Assembly (NCBI RefSeq): GCF_026162625.1
Contig: NZ_JAOTBD010000001.1
Location: forward strand, 124,001 to 188,000
DNA length: 64,000 nt
Source: Paracoccus beibuensis
GTDB lineage: Bacteria > Pseudomonadota > Alphaproteobacteria > Rhodobacterales > Rhodobacteraceae
Reading direction: 5' to 3'
Shown here piece by piece: positions 47,145 through 55,018 of the stretch. The notes beneath the pieces are model-generated. The model had not been told where the DNA came from and did no database searches. It saw only the letters and a list, made by a program, of their open reading frames with translations. Every line of letters begins with the position of its first letter. Position 1 is the first letter of the stretch. Both the position numbers and the translations under genes were made by a program.

Positions 47145-48110
47145 ATGGTCCGGAACGTCATGACAAGACCATCGAATTCGGAAGACATCCAGCGACTGGT
47201 GCTGGTGACGGGTCCGTCTGGTGCGGGTCGCTCCACCGCGATCAACGTGCTCGAGGACTTGGGCTTCGAGGCGATCGACAACCTGCCCCTGTCGCTGATC
47301 CCGCGGCTTCTGGACGGACCGGCGCGGCCGATGCCGCTGGCGCTGGGGCTGGACGTGCGCAATCGCGACTTTTCCACGGCCAACGTCATCGAGTTGATCG
47401 ACCGCCTGACGCGGCTGCCCGAATATTCGCCCGAGGTGCTGTTCCTCGACTGCAACGCGGACGTCCTGGTACGCCGCTACAGCGAGACGCGCCGCCGTCA
47501 CCCGCTGGCGCCGGACGAGGCGCCACTGGGGGGCGTGCTGGCCGAGATCGACCTGCTGGCACCCATCCGGGCGCGGGCCGACGTGCTGGTCGACACGACC
47601 GACCTGTCGCCGCACGACCTGAAGGCCGAGCTGGCGCAATGGTTCGATGTCAGGCCGGGCCGGCGGCTCAGCGTCTCACTGCATTCCTTCAGCTACAAGC
47701 GCGGGGTGCCCCGGGGCCTCGACATGATGTTCGATTGCCGCTTCCTTGCGAACCCCCACTGGAAGCCGGACCTGCGCGCCCTCGACGGCCGCGATCCGCG
47801 CGTTCAGGCGCATGTCGCCGCCGATCCTCGATTCGCCGAGTTTTTCACGCGGACCTGCGATCTGGTGAAATTCCTGCTGCCTGCCCATATCGAGGAGGGA
47901 AAATCGCATCTGGCTGTGGGTTTCGGCTGCACCGGGGGGAAACACCGTTCCGTCACTTTGGTGGAAAATGCGGCTGTTGCGCTTGCAGATGCTGGCTGGC
48001 CGGTGTCAATAAGGCACAGGGAACTGGAGCGTCGCGGCGCTGCGCTAAACACCGGCGCGGATGCGTCGCCCCCAAGCGGGGCAGTGCCGATGCGGGAGCA
48101 GGCGCTGTGA
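47145..48110 (+). CDS. rapZ: RNase adapter protein RapZ
   Basis: NTP-binding adapter; in E. coli it directs RNase E to the GlmZ sRNA. The 321-residue length is a little above average because of a polar tail. Walker A is GPSGAGRST (about residue 24), with Arg replacing the usual Lys; [20 protein letters not shown] follows. The C-terminal domain has [20 protein letters not shown] and the [14 protein letters not shown] signature (about residue 268). It lies in the PTS regulatory cluster between hprK and the EIIA gene. Start ATG 47145 with AGAGG 7 bases upstream. Confidence 0.94.
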   Translation: MVRNVMTRPSNSEDIQRLVLVTGPSGAGRSTAINVLEDLGFEAIDNLPLSLIPRLLDGPARPMPLALGLDVRNRDFSTANVIELIDRLTRLPEYSPEVLFLDCNADVLVRRYSETRRRHPLAPDEAPLGGVLAEIDLLAPIRARADVLVDTTDLSPHDLKAELAQWFDVRPGRRLSVSLHSFSYKRGVPRGLDMMFDCRFLANPHWKPDLRALDGRDPRVQAHVAADPRFAEFFTRTCDLVKFLLPAHIEEGKSHLAVGFGCTGGKHRSVTLVENAAVALADAGWPVSIRHRELERRGAALNTGADASPPSGAVPMREQAL

Positions 48111-48153
48111 AACTCCGAGGACCCGGGCGGTCGTTTTGTCTTGGTGGGGCGCG

Positions 48154-48576
48154 TTGATCGGAATTGTCATTGTGGCGCATGGCGGGCTGGCGCGGGAATA
48201 TCTTTCCGCCGTCGAACATGTCGTAGGCCCCCAGGTGGGCATCGCTGCCGTCGCGATCGAGGACGATCACGACCGCGCCGTGAAGACAGCAGAGATCAAG
48301 GCCGCCGCCGATGCGGTCGATCTGGGCGACGGCGTGGTCCTGGTGACCGACCTCTTCGGCGGATCCCCCTCGAACCTGTCGCTGCCGGCCTGCGCCGTGC
48401 AGGACCGGACCATCCTCTACGGGGCGAACCTGCCCATGCTGGTCAAACTGGCCAAGTCGCGCCACCTGACGGTGCGTGACGCAGTCAGTTGCGCCAAGGA
48501 CGCGGGCCGCAAGTACATCAATTCATACAACGTGCCGCCGGAAGCCGGGATGGGCGACGGAAGCTGCGCCAGATGA
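48154..48576 (+). CDS. PTS system EIIA component, mannose family
   Basis: A 140-residue EIIA(Man)-like protein. The phosphorylated histidine is in IVIVAHGGLAREYLSAVEHV (about residue 8) and the conserved LVTDLFGGSPSNLSLPAC (about residue 65) follows. No sugar-transporting EIIB or EIIC genes are present, so it is probably part of a regulatory phosphorelay with HPr. The start is TTG at 48154, the only in-frame start giving the family N-terminus. Overlaps the HPr gene by 4 bases (ATGA). Confidence 0.9.
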   Translation: MIGIVIVAHGGLAREYLSAVEHVVGPQVGIAAVAIEDDHDRAVKTAEIKAAADAVDLGDGVVLVTDLFGGSPSNLSLPACAVQDRTILYGANLPMLVKLAKSRHLTVRDAVSCAKDAGRKYINSYNVPPEAGMGDGSCAR

Positions 48577-48851
48577 GCGACAGCGTCACGCGGCAACTGT
48601 CGATCATCAACGTCAAGGGGCTGCACGCCCGCGCCAGCGCCAAGTTCGTCGACGTGGTAGAGCGGTTCGACGCCCAGGCCACGGTCGAAAAGGACGGCAT
48701 GGCGGTCGCCGGCGACTCGATCATGGGCCTTCTGATGCTGACGGCCCCCCGCGGCAGCCAGATCAGGGTCACCGCCACCGGACCCGAGGCGGTCGCGCTT
48801 CTTGACGCGCTGGATGCGCTTGTCGCGGACTACTTCGGCGAAGGCATGTAG
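48573..48851 (+). CDS. ptsH: Phosphocarrier protein HPr
   Basis: A 92-residue phosphocarrier. The EI-phosphorylated histidine lies in NVKGLHARASAKFV (about residue 18) and the HPr-kinase serine site in AGDSIMGLLML (about residue 49), matching the presence of hprK in the same cluster. ptsI (enzyme I) is not in the window. The ATG overlaps the EIIA stop, and the stop TAG overlaps the GTG start of the tetR gene by one base. Confidence 0.95.
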   Translation: MSDSVTRQLSIINVKGLHARASAKFVDVVERFDAQATVEKDGMAVAGDSIMGLLMLTAPRGSQIRVTATGPEAVALLDALDALVADYFGEGM

Positions 48852-49465
48852 TGCCCGAGCGCAAGTCCTATCACCACGGCAACCTGCGCCAGGCACTGGT
48901 GGAAGCAACCGCCGCGCTGATCGAGGCACAGGGTCCGCAGGCATTCACCCTGACCGAGGCGGCGCGTAATGCCGGAGTGTCGGCCGCCGCGCCCTATCGC
49001 CATTTCAAGGGTCGTGACGACCTTCTGGAGGAGGTGGCGCGCCAAGGCTTCGTCGACTTCACCGACCGTCTGTCGGCGGCCTTCGACCACGGGCGCCCCA
49101 AGCCGCTGACGGCATTTCTTCGCATGGGGCAGGCCTATCTGGATTTCGCGGCCGAGCGGCCCGGTTACTACATGGCGATGTTCGAATCCGGGATCTCCAT
49201 CGTCGGCAATGCGGAACTTGCAGCGGCATCCGGACGGGCACAGGGCGTGCTGATCGACGCGGCCGAGGCGCTTTCGGCGCGGCTGCCTGCCGCCGACCGT
49301 CCGCCGGCGCGGATGGTGGCGAACCACATCTGGGCGCTGAGCCACGGCGTCGTCGAGCTGTTCGGCAGGGGCAAGCCCGGCAGCCGAAGCCCCGTCGCCG
49401 CCAGTGAGATGCTGGAGAGCGGAGCGTTGATCTATCTCCGCGGCCTCGGCCTGATCCCCGACTGA
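48851..49465 (+). CDS. TetR family regulator with WHG domain
   Basis: A 204-residue repressor-type protein. The N-terminal helix-turn-helix reads FTLTEAARNAGVSAAAPYRHFKGRDDLL (about residues 33-60, shown here only by its ends), and the C-terminal ligand domain has the WHG-type MVANHIWALSHGVVELFGRG (about residue 156). The start is GTG at 48851 in TAGTG, coupled to the HPr stop. A 25-bp palindrome after it is a candidate operator. The effector is unknown. Confidence 0.88.
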   Translation: MPERKSYHHGNLRQALVEATAALIEAQGPQAFTLTEAARNAGVSAAAPYRHFKGRDDLLEEVARQGFVDFTDRLSAAFDHGRPKPLTAFLRMGQAYLDFAAERPGYYMAMFESGISIVGNAELAAASGRAQGVLIDAAEALSARLPAADRPPARMVANHIWALSHGVVELFGRGKPGSRSPVAASEMLESGALIYLRGLGLIPD

Positions 49466-49510
49466 TTTTTGCGATTGTCCGTCTTGACGGCGCGCCGATT
49501 GCTCCCATCT

Positions 49511-49535
49511 ATGTAAATGTGATTAACATTAACAT
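49511..49535. promoter_or_regulatory. 25-bp palindrome, candidate TetR operator
   Basis: Half-sites ATGTnAATGT and ACATTnACAT are arranged around 49523; 20 of the 24 off-centre positions are symmetric. It is AT-rich in GC-rich surroundings, 45 bases after the tetR stop and 14 bases before the DUF2852 ATG, so a bound repressor could block that gene. Confidence 0.6.
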
Positions 49536-49549
49536 TGGGAGACCATGAG

Positions 49550-49948
49550 ATGGACACTGTCTCACGCGCACTTCGGCCGCTGTCGGGACCACGCTTCGGC
49601 GACTTCCTTGCCCGCGGGCGCGACTGGCTGGACGAGCGCGGCCGCCCAGCCTGGATCGTCGCAATGATCCTTGGCTTCATCGCCTTCTGGCCCGTCGGCC
49701 TTGGCCTTCTTTTCTACATGATCTGGAGCAAACGCATGTTCGGATGCAGCAAGCGCATACGCGCCCCCCGCTATACCGCGCCCTCGACCGGCAACACGGC
49801 CTTCGACGCCTATCGCGAACAGACGCTGAAGCGGCTGGAAGACGAGCACCGCGAGTTCGTCGACTTCCTGCAGAAGCTGCGAGAGGCCAAGGACAAGGCC
49901 GAATTCGACCAGTTCATGGGCAACCGCCAGCCCAAGGCGGATGCGTGA
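49550..49948 (+). CDS. DUF2852 domain membrane protein
   Basis: A 132-residue protein with one strong hydrophobic helix (IVAMILGFIAFWPVGLGLLFYMIW, near residues 35-58, given here as start and end IVAM-YMIW) followed by a charged C-terminal helix ending FLQKLREAKDKAEFDQFM, as in the DUF2852 family of unknown function. ATG at 49550 is preferred; GGGAGACC precedes it. It follows the TetR gene across a palindromic site, which suggests TetR control. Confidence 0.85.
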   Translation: MDTVSRALRPLSGPRFGDFLARGRDWLDERGRPAWIVAMILGFIAFWPVGLGLLFYMIWSKRMFGCSKRIRAPRYTAPSTGNTAFDAYREQTLKRLEDEHREFVDFLQKLREAKDKAEFDQFMGNRQPKADA

Positions 49949-49981
49949 CCGACAAGCGGGGCCGGGCGACCGGCCCCTGTC

Positions 49982-50857
49982 TTACCGCGTCGGAACAGGC
50001 GTTTCGCCGCGATAGTCGTAAAAGCCGCGGCCGGTCTTGCGGCCCAGCCAGCCGGCCTCGACATACTTGGTCAGCAGCGGGCAGGGGCGGTACTTGGTAT
50101 CGGCCAGCCCGTCATGCAGCACGTTCATGATGGCAAGGCAGGTGTCCAGGCCGATGAAGTCGGCCAGTTCCAGCGGACCCATCGGGTGGTTGGTGCCCAG
50201 CTTCATCGCGCTGTCGATCGACCGAACCGAGCCCACACCTTCATAAAGCGTATAGACCGCCTCGTTGATCATCGGCATCAGGATGCGGTTGACGATGAAG
50301 GCCGGGAAATCCTCGGCGCTGGCGGCGGTCTTGCCGAGCTTGTTGACGACGTCCAGAAGCAATGAATACGTCGCTTCGTCCGTGGCGATGCCGCGGATCA
50401 GCTCGACCAGCTGCATCACGGGGACCGGATTCATGAAGTGAAACCCCATGAATTTCTCGGGCCGGTCGGTCCGGCTGGCCAGCCGCGTGATCGAGATCGA
50501 GGACGTATTTGAGGTCAGGATGGTTTCGGGTTTCAGATGCGGGACCAGGTCCTCGAAGATCGCCTGCTTGACGGTCTCACGCTCCGTCGCGGCCTCGATC
50601 ACCAGATCGGTCTGGCCCAGGTCCGACAGCTTCAGCGTGGTGCGCAGGCGGCCCATGGTGGCTTTCTTGTCCTCGGCCGAGATCTTGTCGCGGCTGACCT
50701 GACGTTCCAGGTTGCGGTCGATCAGAGAGATGGCCTTGTCCAGAGCATCCTGGCTGATGTCGGTCAGCAGCACGTCGAAGCCGGCGACCGCGAAGACATG
50801 GGCGATGCCGTTGCCCATCTGGCCTGCACCGATCACGCCAACCGATTGAATCGCCAT
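49982..50857 (-). CDS. hbd: 3-hydroxybutyryl-CoA dehydrogenase
   Basis: NAD-dependent oxidation of 3-hydroxybutyryl-CoA to acetoacetyl-CoA, in butyrate, polyhydroxybutyrate or beta-oxidation pathways. The 291-residue product has the Rossmann motif VGVIGAGQMGNGIAHVFA (residue 5), the catalytic His in GFHFMNPVPVMQLVE (about residue 138) and DFPAFIVNRILMPMINEA (about residue 185). ATG at 50857 starts MAIQSVGV. It follows etfBA on the same strand, separated by an intrinsic terminator. Confidence 0.94.
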   Translation of the reverse strand: MAIQSVGVIGAGQMGNGIAHVFAVAGFDVLLTDISQDALDKAISLIDRNLERQVSRDKISAEDKKATMGRLRTTLKLSDLGQTDLVIEAATERETVKQAIFEDLVPHLKPETILTSNTSSISITRLASRTDRPEKFMGFHFMNPVPVMQLVELIRGIATDEATYSLLLDVVNKLGKTAASAEDFPAFIVNRILMPMINEAVYTLYEGVGSVRSIDSAMKLGTNHPMGPLELADFIGLDTCLAIMNVLHDGLADTKYRPCPLLTKYVEAGWLGRKTGRGFYDYRGETPVPTR

Positions 50858-50914
50858 GTCTGCACCCCCGTTTTTGCTCGCCCGAACGATAGGGCGGGGC
50901 TGGCGGGGCTGCAA

Positions 50915-50940
50915 TGCAAAACCGCCCCCGAAGGGGCGGC
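50915..50940 (-). terminator. Intrinsic terminator after etfA
   Basis: On the minus strand CCGCCCC-TTCG-GGGGCGG is a perfect 7-bp stem with a stable UUCG loop, followed at once by TTTTGC. It lies 28 bases beyond the etfA stop and before hbd. Confidence 0.8.
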
Positions 50941-50967
50941 TGCACAGGTCGTTCCGCAGGGTCGCGG

Positions 50968-51894
50968 TCAGAGCTTCTCGGTCAGTTCCGGAACGATCTG
51001 GAACAGATCGCCGACCAGGCCGTAATCGGCCACCTGGAAGATCGGGGCCTCTTCATCCTTGTTGATGGCGACGATGACCTTGCTGTCCTTCATGCCCGCG
51101 AGGTGCTGGATCGCACCCGAGATGCCGACCGCGACGTAGAGCGCGGGCGCCACCACCTTGCCGGTCTGGCCCACCTGCCAGTCGTTCGGCGCATAGCCCG
51201 AGTCGACCGCCGCCCGCGACGCGCCGACGGCGGCGCCCAGCTTGTCGGCCAGCTGCTCGATCAGCACGAACTGCTCCTTCGACCCCAGCGCACGGCCGCC
51301 CGAGACGACGCGGCCGGCCGAGGTCAGCTCGGGGCGATCGCTCTCGGCGGTCTCGTCGTTCAGCCAGGTCGACAGCGCCGGATCGTCGGCCAGCGCCGCG
51401 TCGGACACCGATGCCTGACCGCCTTCGCCTGCCGCGTCGAAGCTGGTGGTGCGGATGGTCATGACCTTGGTCGCGTCCGAGGATTTGACCGTCTGGATCG
51501 CGTTGCCGGCATAGACCGGGCGTTCGAACGTGTCGGCGTCGATCACCTTCGAGACGTCCGAGATCACCATCACGTCCAGCAGCGCGGCGACGCGCGGCAT
51601 GATGTTCTTGGCATCCGTGGTCGCGGGCGCCACGACGTGGCTATATTCCCCCGCAAGCGACACCAGCAGCGCCGCAGTCGGCTCGGCCAGGCGGTGGCCA
51701 TAGCGCGCGTCCTCGGCCACCAGGACCTTGGCGACGCCAGCGATTTTCGCGGCGGCCTCGGCGGCAGCGCGCGCCTGCGCACCGGCGCAGAGAACGGTGA
51801 CGTCGCCCAGTGACACCACGGCGCTGACGGCCTTGCCTGTCGCGTCGAGGTTCAACTCACCATGGGTGACTTCGGCCAGCAGAAGAACAGCCAT
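50968..51894 (-). CDS. etfA: Electron transfer flavoprotein subunit alpha
   Basis: FAD-containing partner of EtfB that carries electrons from acyl-CoA dehydrogenases to ETF:quinone oxidoreductase. The 308-residue product begins [15 protein letters not shown]. The C-terminal FAD-binding domain shows [20 protein letters not shown] (about residue 200), [13 protein letters not shown] and [22 protein letters not shown] (given in two parts; about residues 265-285). The ATG overlaps the etfB stop (TGATG). Confidence 0.97.
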   Translation of the reverse strand: MAVLLLAEVTHGELNLDATGKAVSAVVSLGDVTVLCAGAQARAAAEAAAKIAGVAKVLVAEDARYGHRLAEPTAALLVSLAGEYSHVVAPATTDAKNIMPRVAALLDVMVISDVSKVIDADTFERPVYAGNAIQTVKSSDATKVMTIRTTSFDAAGEGGQASVSDAALADDPALSTWLNDETAESDRPELTSAGRVVSGGRALGSKEQFVLIEQLADKLGAAVGASRAAVDSGYAPNDWQVGQTGKVVAPALYVAVGISGAIQHLAGMKDSKVIVAINKDEEAPIFQVADYGLVGDLFQIVPELTEKL

Positions 51895-52652
51895 CAAACG
51901 ACCCCCGCTTCTTTCAGTTTCGACACCAGCTCGTCGACCGAGCCGACCTTGATGCCCGCCTTGCGGCCCTCGGGCTCGCGCGTGCTGACGACCGTCAGGC
52001 GCGGGGCGACGTCCACGCCGTAATCGGCGGGGGTCTTCTCCTCCAGCGGCTTCTTCTTGGCCTTCATGATGTTGGGCAGCGACGCATAGCGCGGCTCGTT
52101 CAGGCGCAGGTCGGCGGTGACGATGGCGGGCAGCTTGACCTCGATGGTCTGCAGGCCGCCGTCGACCTCGCGGGTGACCTTGGCGGTCTCTCCGGCGATC
52201 TCCAGCTTCGACGCGAAGGTCGCCTGGCTCCAGCCCAGCAGAGCCGACAGCATCTGGCCGGTCGCGTTCATGTCGTTGTCGATGGCCTGTTTGCCGGCGA
52301 TGACCAGCCCGGGCTGTTCGGCATCGACGATGGCCTTGAGGATCTTGGCGACGGCCAGCGGCTCGATGTCCTGATGCACGTCATCGGCGGCGACGACCAA
52401 AATGGCGCGGTCGGCGCCCATGGCCAGCGCGGTGCGCAGCGTCTCGGCGGCCTGCTTGACGCCGATGCTGACGGCCACGATGTCGGTGGCCGTGCCCTTC
52501 TCCTTCAGGCGGATCGCTTCTTCCACCGCAATTTCGTCGAAGGGGTTCATCGACATCTTCACGTTGGCCAGATCGACACCCGACCCGTCCGCCTTGACGC
52601 GGGCCTTCACGTTATAGTCGATCACCCGCTTAACCGGCACGAGGACTTTCAT
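51894..52652 (-). CDS. etfB: Electron transfer flavoprotein subunit beta
   Basis: AMP-binding partner of EtfA. The 252-residue product starts [20 protein letters not shown], the family N-terminus, with [17 protein letters not shown] (about residue 36) and the AMP loop region [18 protein letters not shown]. The signature [20 protein letters not shown] lies near residue 158. Translationally coupled to etfA. Confidence 0.97.
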   Translation of the reverse strand: MKVLVPVKRVIDYNVKARVKADGSGVDLANVKMSMNPFDEIAVEEAIRLKEKGTATDIVAVSIGVKQAAETLRTALAMGADRAILVVAADDVHQDIEPLAVAKILKAIVDAEQPGLVIAGKQAIDNDMNATGQMLSALLGWSQATFASKLEIAGETAKVTREVDGGLQTIEVKLPAIVTADLRLNEPRYASLPNIMKAKKKPLEEKTPADYGVDVAPRLTVVSTREPEGRKAGIKVGSVDELVSKLKEAGVV

Positions 52653-52716
52653 CAGCCTCTCTCCCTTTCTTCCGTCGTCTATCGAGGGGCAGTGTTAGAC
52701 AGGGCGTTCCGGCAAT

Positions 52717-52758
52717 AACAGCGCAAAAGCGTCACGGAACGTCGCGTTTGCGGCTGTT
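52717..52758 (-). terminator. Imperfect hairpin between cobalamin adenosyltransferase and etfB
   Basis: AACAGCGCAAAAGCG (52717-52731) and CGCGTTTGCGGCTGTT (52743-52758) can pair with small bulges. It is 15 bases beyond the adenosyltransferase stop on the minus strand, so it may end that transcript before etfB. Tail weakly U-rich. Confidence 0.35.
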
Positions 52759-52773
52759 CTGGCCAGTCTGGCG

Positions 52774-53346
52774 CTAACGGCTGGCGCCCGGAACCCACAG
52801 GATGTCACTGGCACCGCCGTCGTTGGCAACGCGCCCGGCCACGAACAGCCAGTCCGAAAGGCGGTTCAGGTACCGCACCGCCGACCCGTTCACGTCGCCG
52901 CCCGCCAGCAGTTCCGTCGCGCGGCGTTCGGCCCGGCGGGCGACGGTGCGGGCAAGGTGCAGATGCGCCGCCAGCGCCGTCCCGCCGGGCAGGATGAAGC
53001 TGCGCAGCGGCTGCAGGTTCGCGTTCATGGCGTCGATCTCTGCCTCCAGCCGGTCGACCTGCGCGTCGATGATCCGCAGCACCGGATAGCCTGCGTGGTC
53101 GTCGGCGGCCATGTTCGGCCGCGACAGGTCCGCGCCCAGATCGAACAGGTCGTTCTGGATCACCGCCATCCGTTCGGCCAATTCGCCCCCGGCGTGCAGT
53201 CGACAGAGCCCGAGTGTCGCATTCAGCTCGTCGACGGTGCCATAGGCTTCGACCCGCGGATCGTGCTTGGCCACGCGGCTGCCGTCCGACAGGGCGGTGT
53301 CGCCCTTGTCTCCGGTGCGGGTATAGATCTTGTTCAGCACGACCAT
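52774..53346 (-). CDS. Cob(I)alamin adenosyltransferase, PduO type
   Basis: Transfers the adenosyl group of ATP to cob(I)alamin to make adenosylcobalamin. The 190-residue trimeric-type protein has LNKIYTRTGDKGDTALSDGS at the N-terminus (ATP-binding), GTVDELNATLGLCR (about residue 36) and RRAERRATELL, with YLNRLSDWLFVAGRVAN (about residue 160). ATG at 53346 overlaps the stop of the upstream small membrane protein gene (TGATG). Confidence 0.94.
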   Translation of the reverse strand: MVVLNKIYTRTGDKGDTALSDGSRVAKHDPRVEAYGTVDELNATLGLCRLHAGGELAERMAVIQNDLFDLGADLSRPNMAADDHAGYPVLRIIDAQVDRLEAEIDAMNANLQPLRSFILPGGTALAAHLHLARTVARRAERRATELLAGGDVNGSAVRYLNRLSDWLFVAGRVANDGGASDILWVPGASR

Positions 53347-53546
53347 CAGAGCGACCTCCACCAGACGAACAGCAGCATGAGGGCGATGGCGCCTGCCTGC
53401 GCGTAAAGCCGCCAACGCATCATCCGGTTGCCATGCTTGCGATTGAACTCACCGCCGCGGGCGAAGCCGCCGATGCCGGTCATCAGGATCGCCACGACCA
53501 CGCCGATCGACACCAGCATGACGATGAACAGGGATTTGTCTTCCAT
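53346..53546 (-). CDS. Small HIG1-like twin transmembrane protein
   Basis: A 66-residue protein with two hydrophobic helices (IVMLVSIGVVVAILMTGIGG, then AGAIALMLLFVWW) joined by a charged loop with GGEFNRKHGNRMMRWRL. It looks like the HIG1/twin-transmembrane proteins found next to adenosyltransferase genes in Rhodobacteraceae. Possibly linked to respiratory complexes, by analogy only. Start ATG at 53546 preceded by GGCGG-type sequence. Confidence 0.75.
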   Translation of the reverse strand: MEDKSLFIVMLVSIGVVVAILMTGIGGFARGGEFNRKHGNRMMRWRLYAQAGAIALMLLFVWWRSL

Positions 53547-53572
53547 GGGCGCACCGCCTTTCGCCCGCGACC

Positions 53573-54391
53573 CTATCCCCGCCGGGCAAACCAGTCCAGT
53601 GCGCGGGACGACAGAACCCGCCGCGCCACGCCTGAAATGCGCGTCGGCGCCGTGACATAATAGCGCGGCGCAGGGTTCCGGGCGGTCAGGGCCGTCACGA
53701 TCCGGTCGCTGACGGCACTGGGCGGCAGCTCGAACCGGTCCTTGCCCGATGGCTGGTAGAGCCGCTTGAGCAGCGTTTCGCGGTACTGCCCTGCGCGCGG
53801 ACTCGCCTGCCAGTCGACCCAACGTTCGAAATGCGGGATGGCGTTTTCACGGATGCGGCTGGTGATCGGGCCGGGCTCGATCAGGACGATCTTGACAGGC
53901 GCGCCGTGCATCTCCAGCCGCAGGACGTCGGTCAGGCCCTCGAGCGCGAACTTCGTGGCCACATAGGGGCCGCGCCACGGAATGCCGATCAACCCCAGGA
54001 CCGAGCTGATGTTGACGATCCGCGCATCCTCGCGCCCGCGGAAATGCGGGATCAGCCTGACGGTCAGGTCATGGGTGCCGAACAGGTTCACCTCGAATAT
54101 TGCGCGCAGGGCGCCGCGCGGCATGTCCTCGATCGCGCCGGGAAGGGCGAAGGCCGCGTTGTTGACCAGCGCGTCCAGCGGACCACCGGTCAGAACCTCG
54201 TCGGCGCAGGCGGCGACGCTGGCCTCGTCGCCAAGGTCCAGGTGGACGGCCTCCATCCCCTCGGCGCGGCGGGCGTCCAGGTCTGCGCGGCGGCGGCAGG
54301 TGGCGACGACGCACCACCCCTCGGCCGTCAGCCGGCGCGCAGCATCCAGCCCGATGCCGGACGAACAGCCGGTCACGAGAACTCGCTTCAC
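53573..54391 (-). CDS. SDR family oxidoreductase
   Basis: A 272-residue classical short-chain dehydrogenase: cofactor motif VTGCSSGIG (residue 6), NNAAF (about residue 84), catalytic Ser in NISSVLG (about residue 131) and YVATK (about residue 146). The substrate is unknown; the extended C-terminus (residues 190-272) resembles membrane-associated lipid or retinol-type SDRs. The start is GTG at 54391, overlapping the SH3 protein stop (GTGA). Confidence 0.85.
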   Translation of the reverse strand: MKRVLVTGCSSGIGLDAARRLTAEGWCVVATCRRRADLDARRAEGMEAVHLDLGDEASVAACADEVLTGGPLDALVNNAAFALPGAIEDMPRGALRAIFEVNLFGTHDLTVRLIPHFRGREDARIVNISSVLGLIGIPWRGPYVATKFALEGLTDVLRLEMHGAPVKIVLIEPGPITSRIRENAIPHFERWVDWQASPRAGQYRETLLKRLYQPSGKDRFELPPSAVSDRIVTALTARNPAPRYYVTAPTRISGVARRVLSSRALDWFARRG

Positions 54392-54894
54392 GGCGCCTCC
54401 GCCGACAGGAAGTCGGTCGAAACGAAGCCCCGCCGACCGTCCGGCGCGCTGACCTCGACCCAGCCGTCCGCGGCGTCGCCGACCGGCGTGACGCCCGTCC
54501 CTTGCGCCAGCGCCGAAACGACCCCGTTGTCCGACCCCGGGCCCGACCGCATGTTGAGCCGCGTCGCCGTAACGTAAAGCATGTCACCCGCATCCGCCGC
54601 CGGGTCGGGTTCGGGATCGCGGCCGGCATGTTCGGGCGACGGCACCAGTTCGGGGCCACGGAATTCCACCACCTGCTCGGGCGTCTGGCTGGCCGCGGGA
54701 ATGATCTCGGCCGGCGCCTGCACGGGCAGGGGCGCGGCCGGAGCCGCCTCGGCCGCCCCGGCATCCTGCGCCGCCGTCACCGCCGCCGGTGCGACAGGCG
54801 CGCGGTCGGCCCGAAGGTTTCCGTCGCCATAGGTGGCCAGAACCAACCACAGCCCCAGAAGCGTCGCCAGCATCAGCAGCCCCAGCCTGATCAT
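54388..54894 (-). CDS. SH3 domain protein, membrane-anchored
   Basis: A 168-residue protein with an N-terminal anchor ([19 protein letters not shown]), an Ala/Pro/Glu-rich linker (about residues 35-95) and a bacterial SH3b domain with the motif [17 protein letters not shown] (about residue 106) and [20 protein letters not shown] at the end. SH3b domains often bind peptidoglycan, so a periplasmic role is inferred. ATG at 54894. Confidence 0.82.
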   Translation of the reverse strand: MIRLGLLMLATLLGLWLVLATYGDGNLRADRAPVAPAAVTAAQDAGAAEAAPAAPLPVQAPAEIIPAASQTPEQVVEFRGPELVPSPEHAGRDPEPDPAADAGDMLYVTATRLNMRSGPGSDNGVVSALAQGTGVTPVGDAADGWVEVSAPDGRRGFVSTDFLSAEAP

Positions 54895-55018
54895 CGTGTG
54901 CGTTCCCTTGCCCGCGCCCAGCCTAACAATCCGGCGCCTCAACGCCAAGCTTCCCGCCGCGTTCCCGCCATGCATTTCGATCTGGACCGTCCGGGCGGCG
55001 CGGCATATCCAAGGAACC

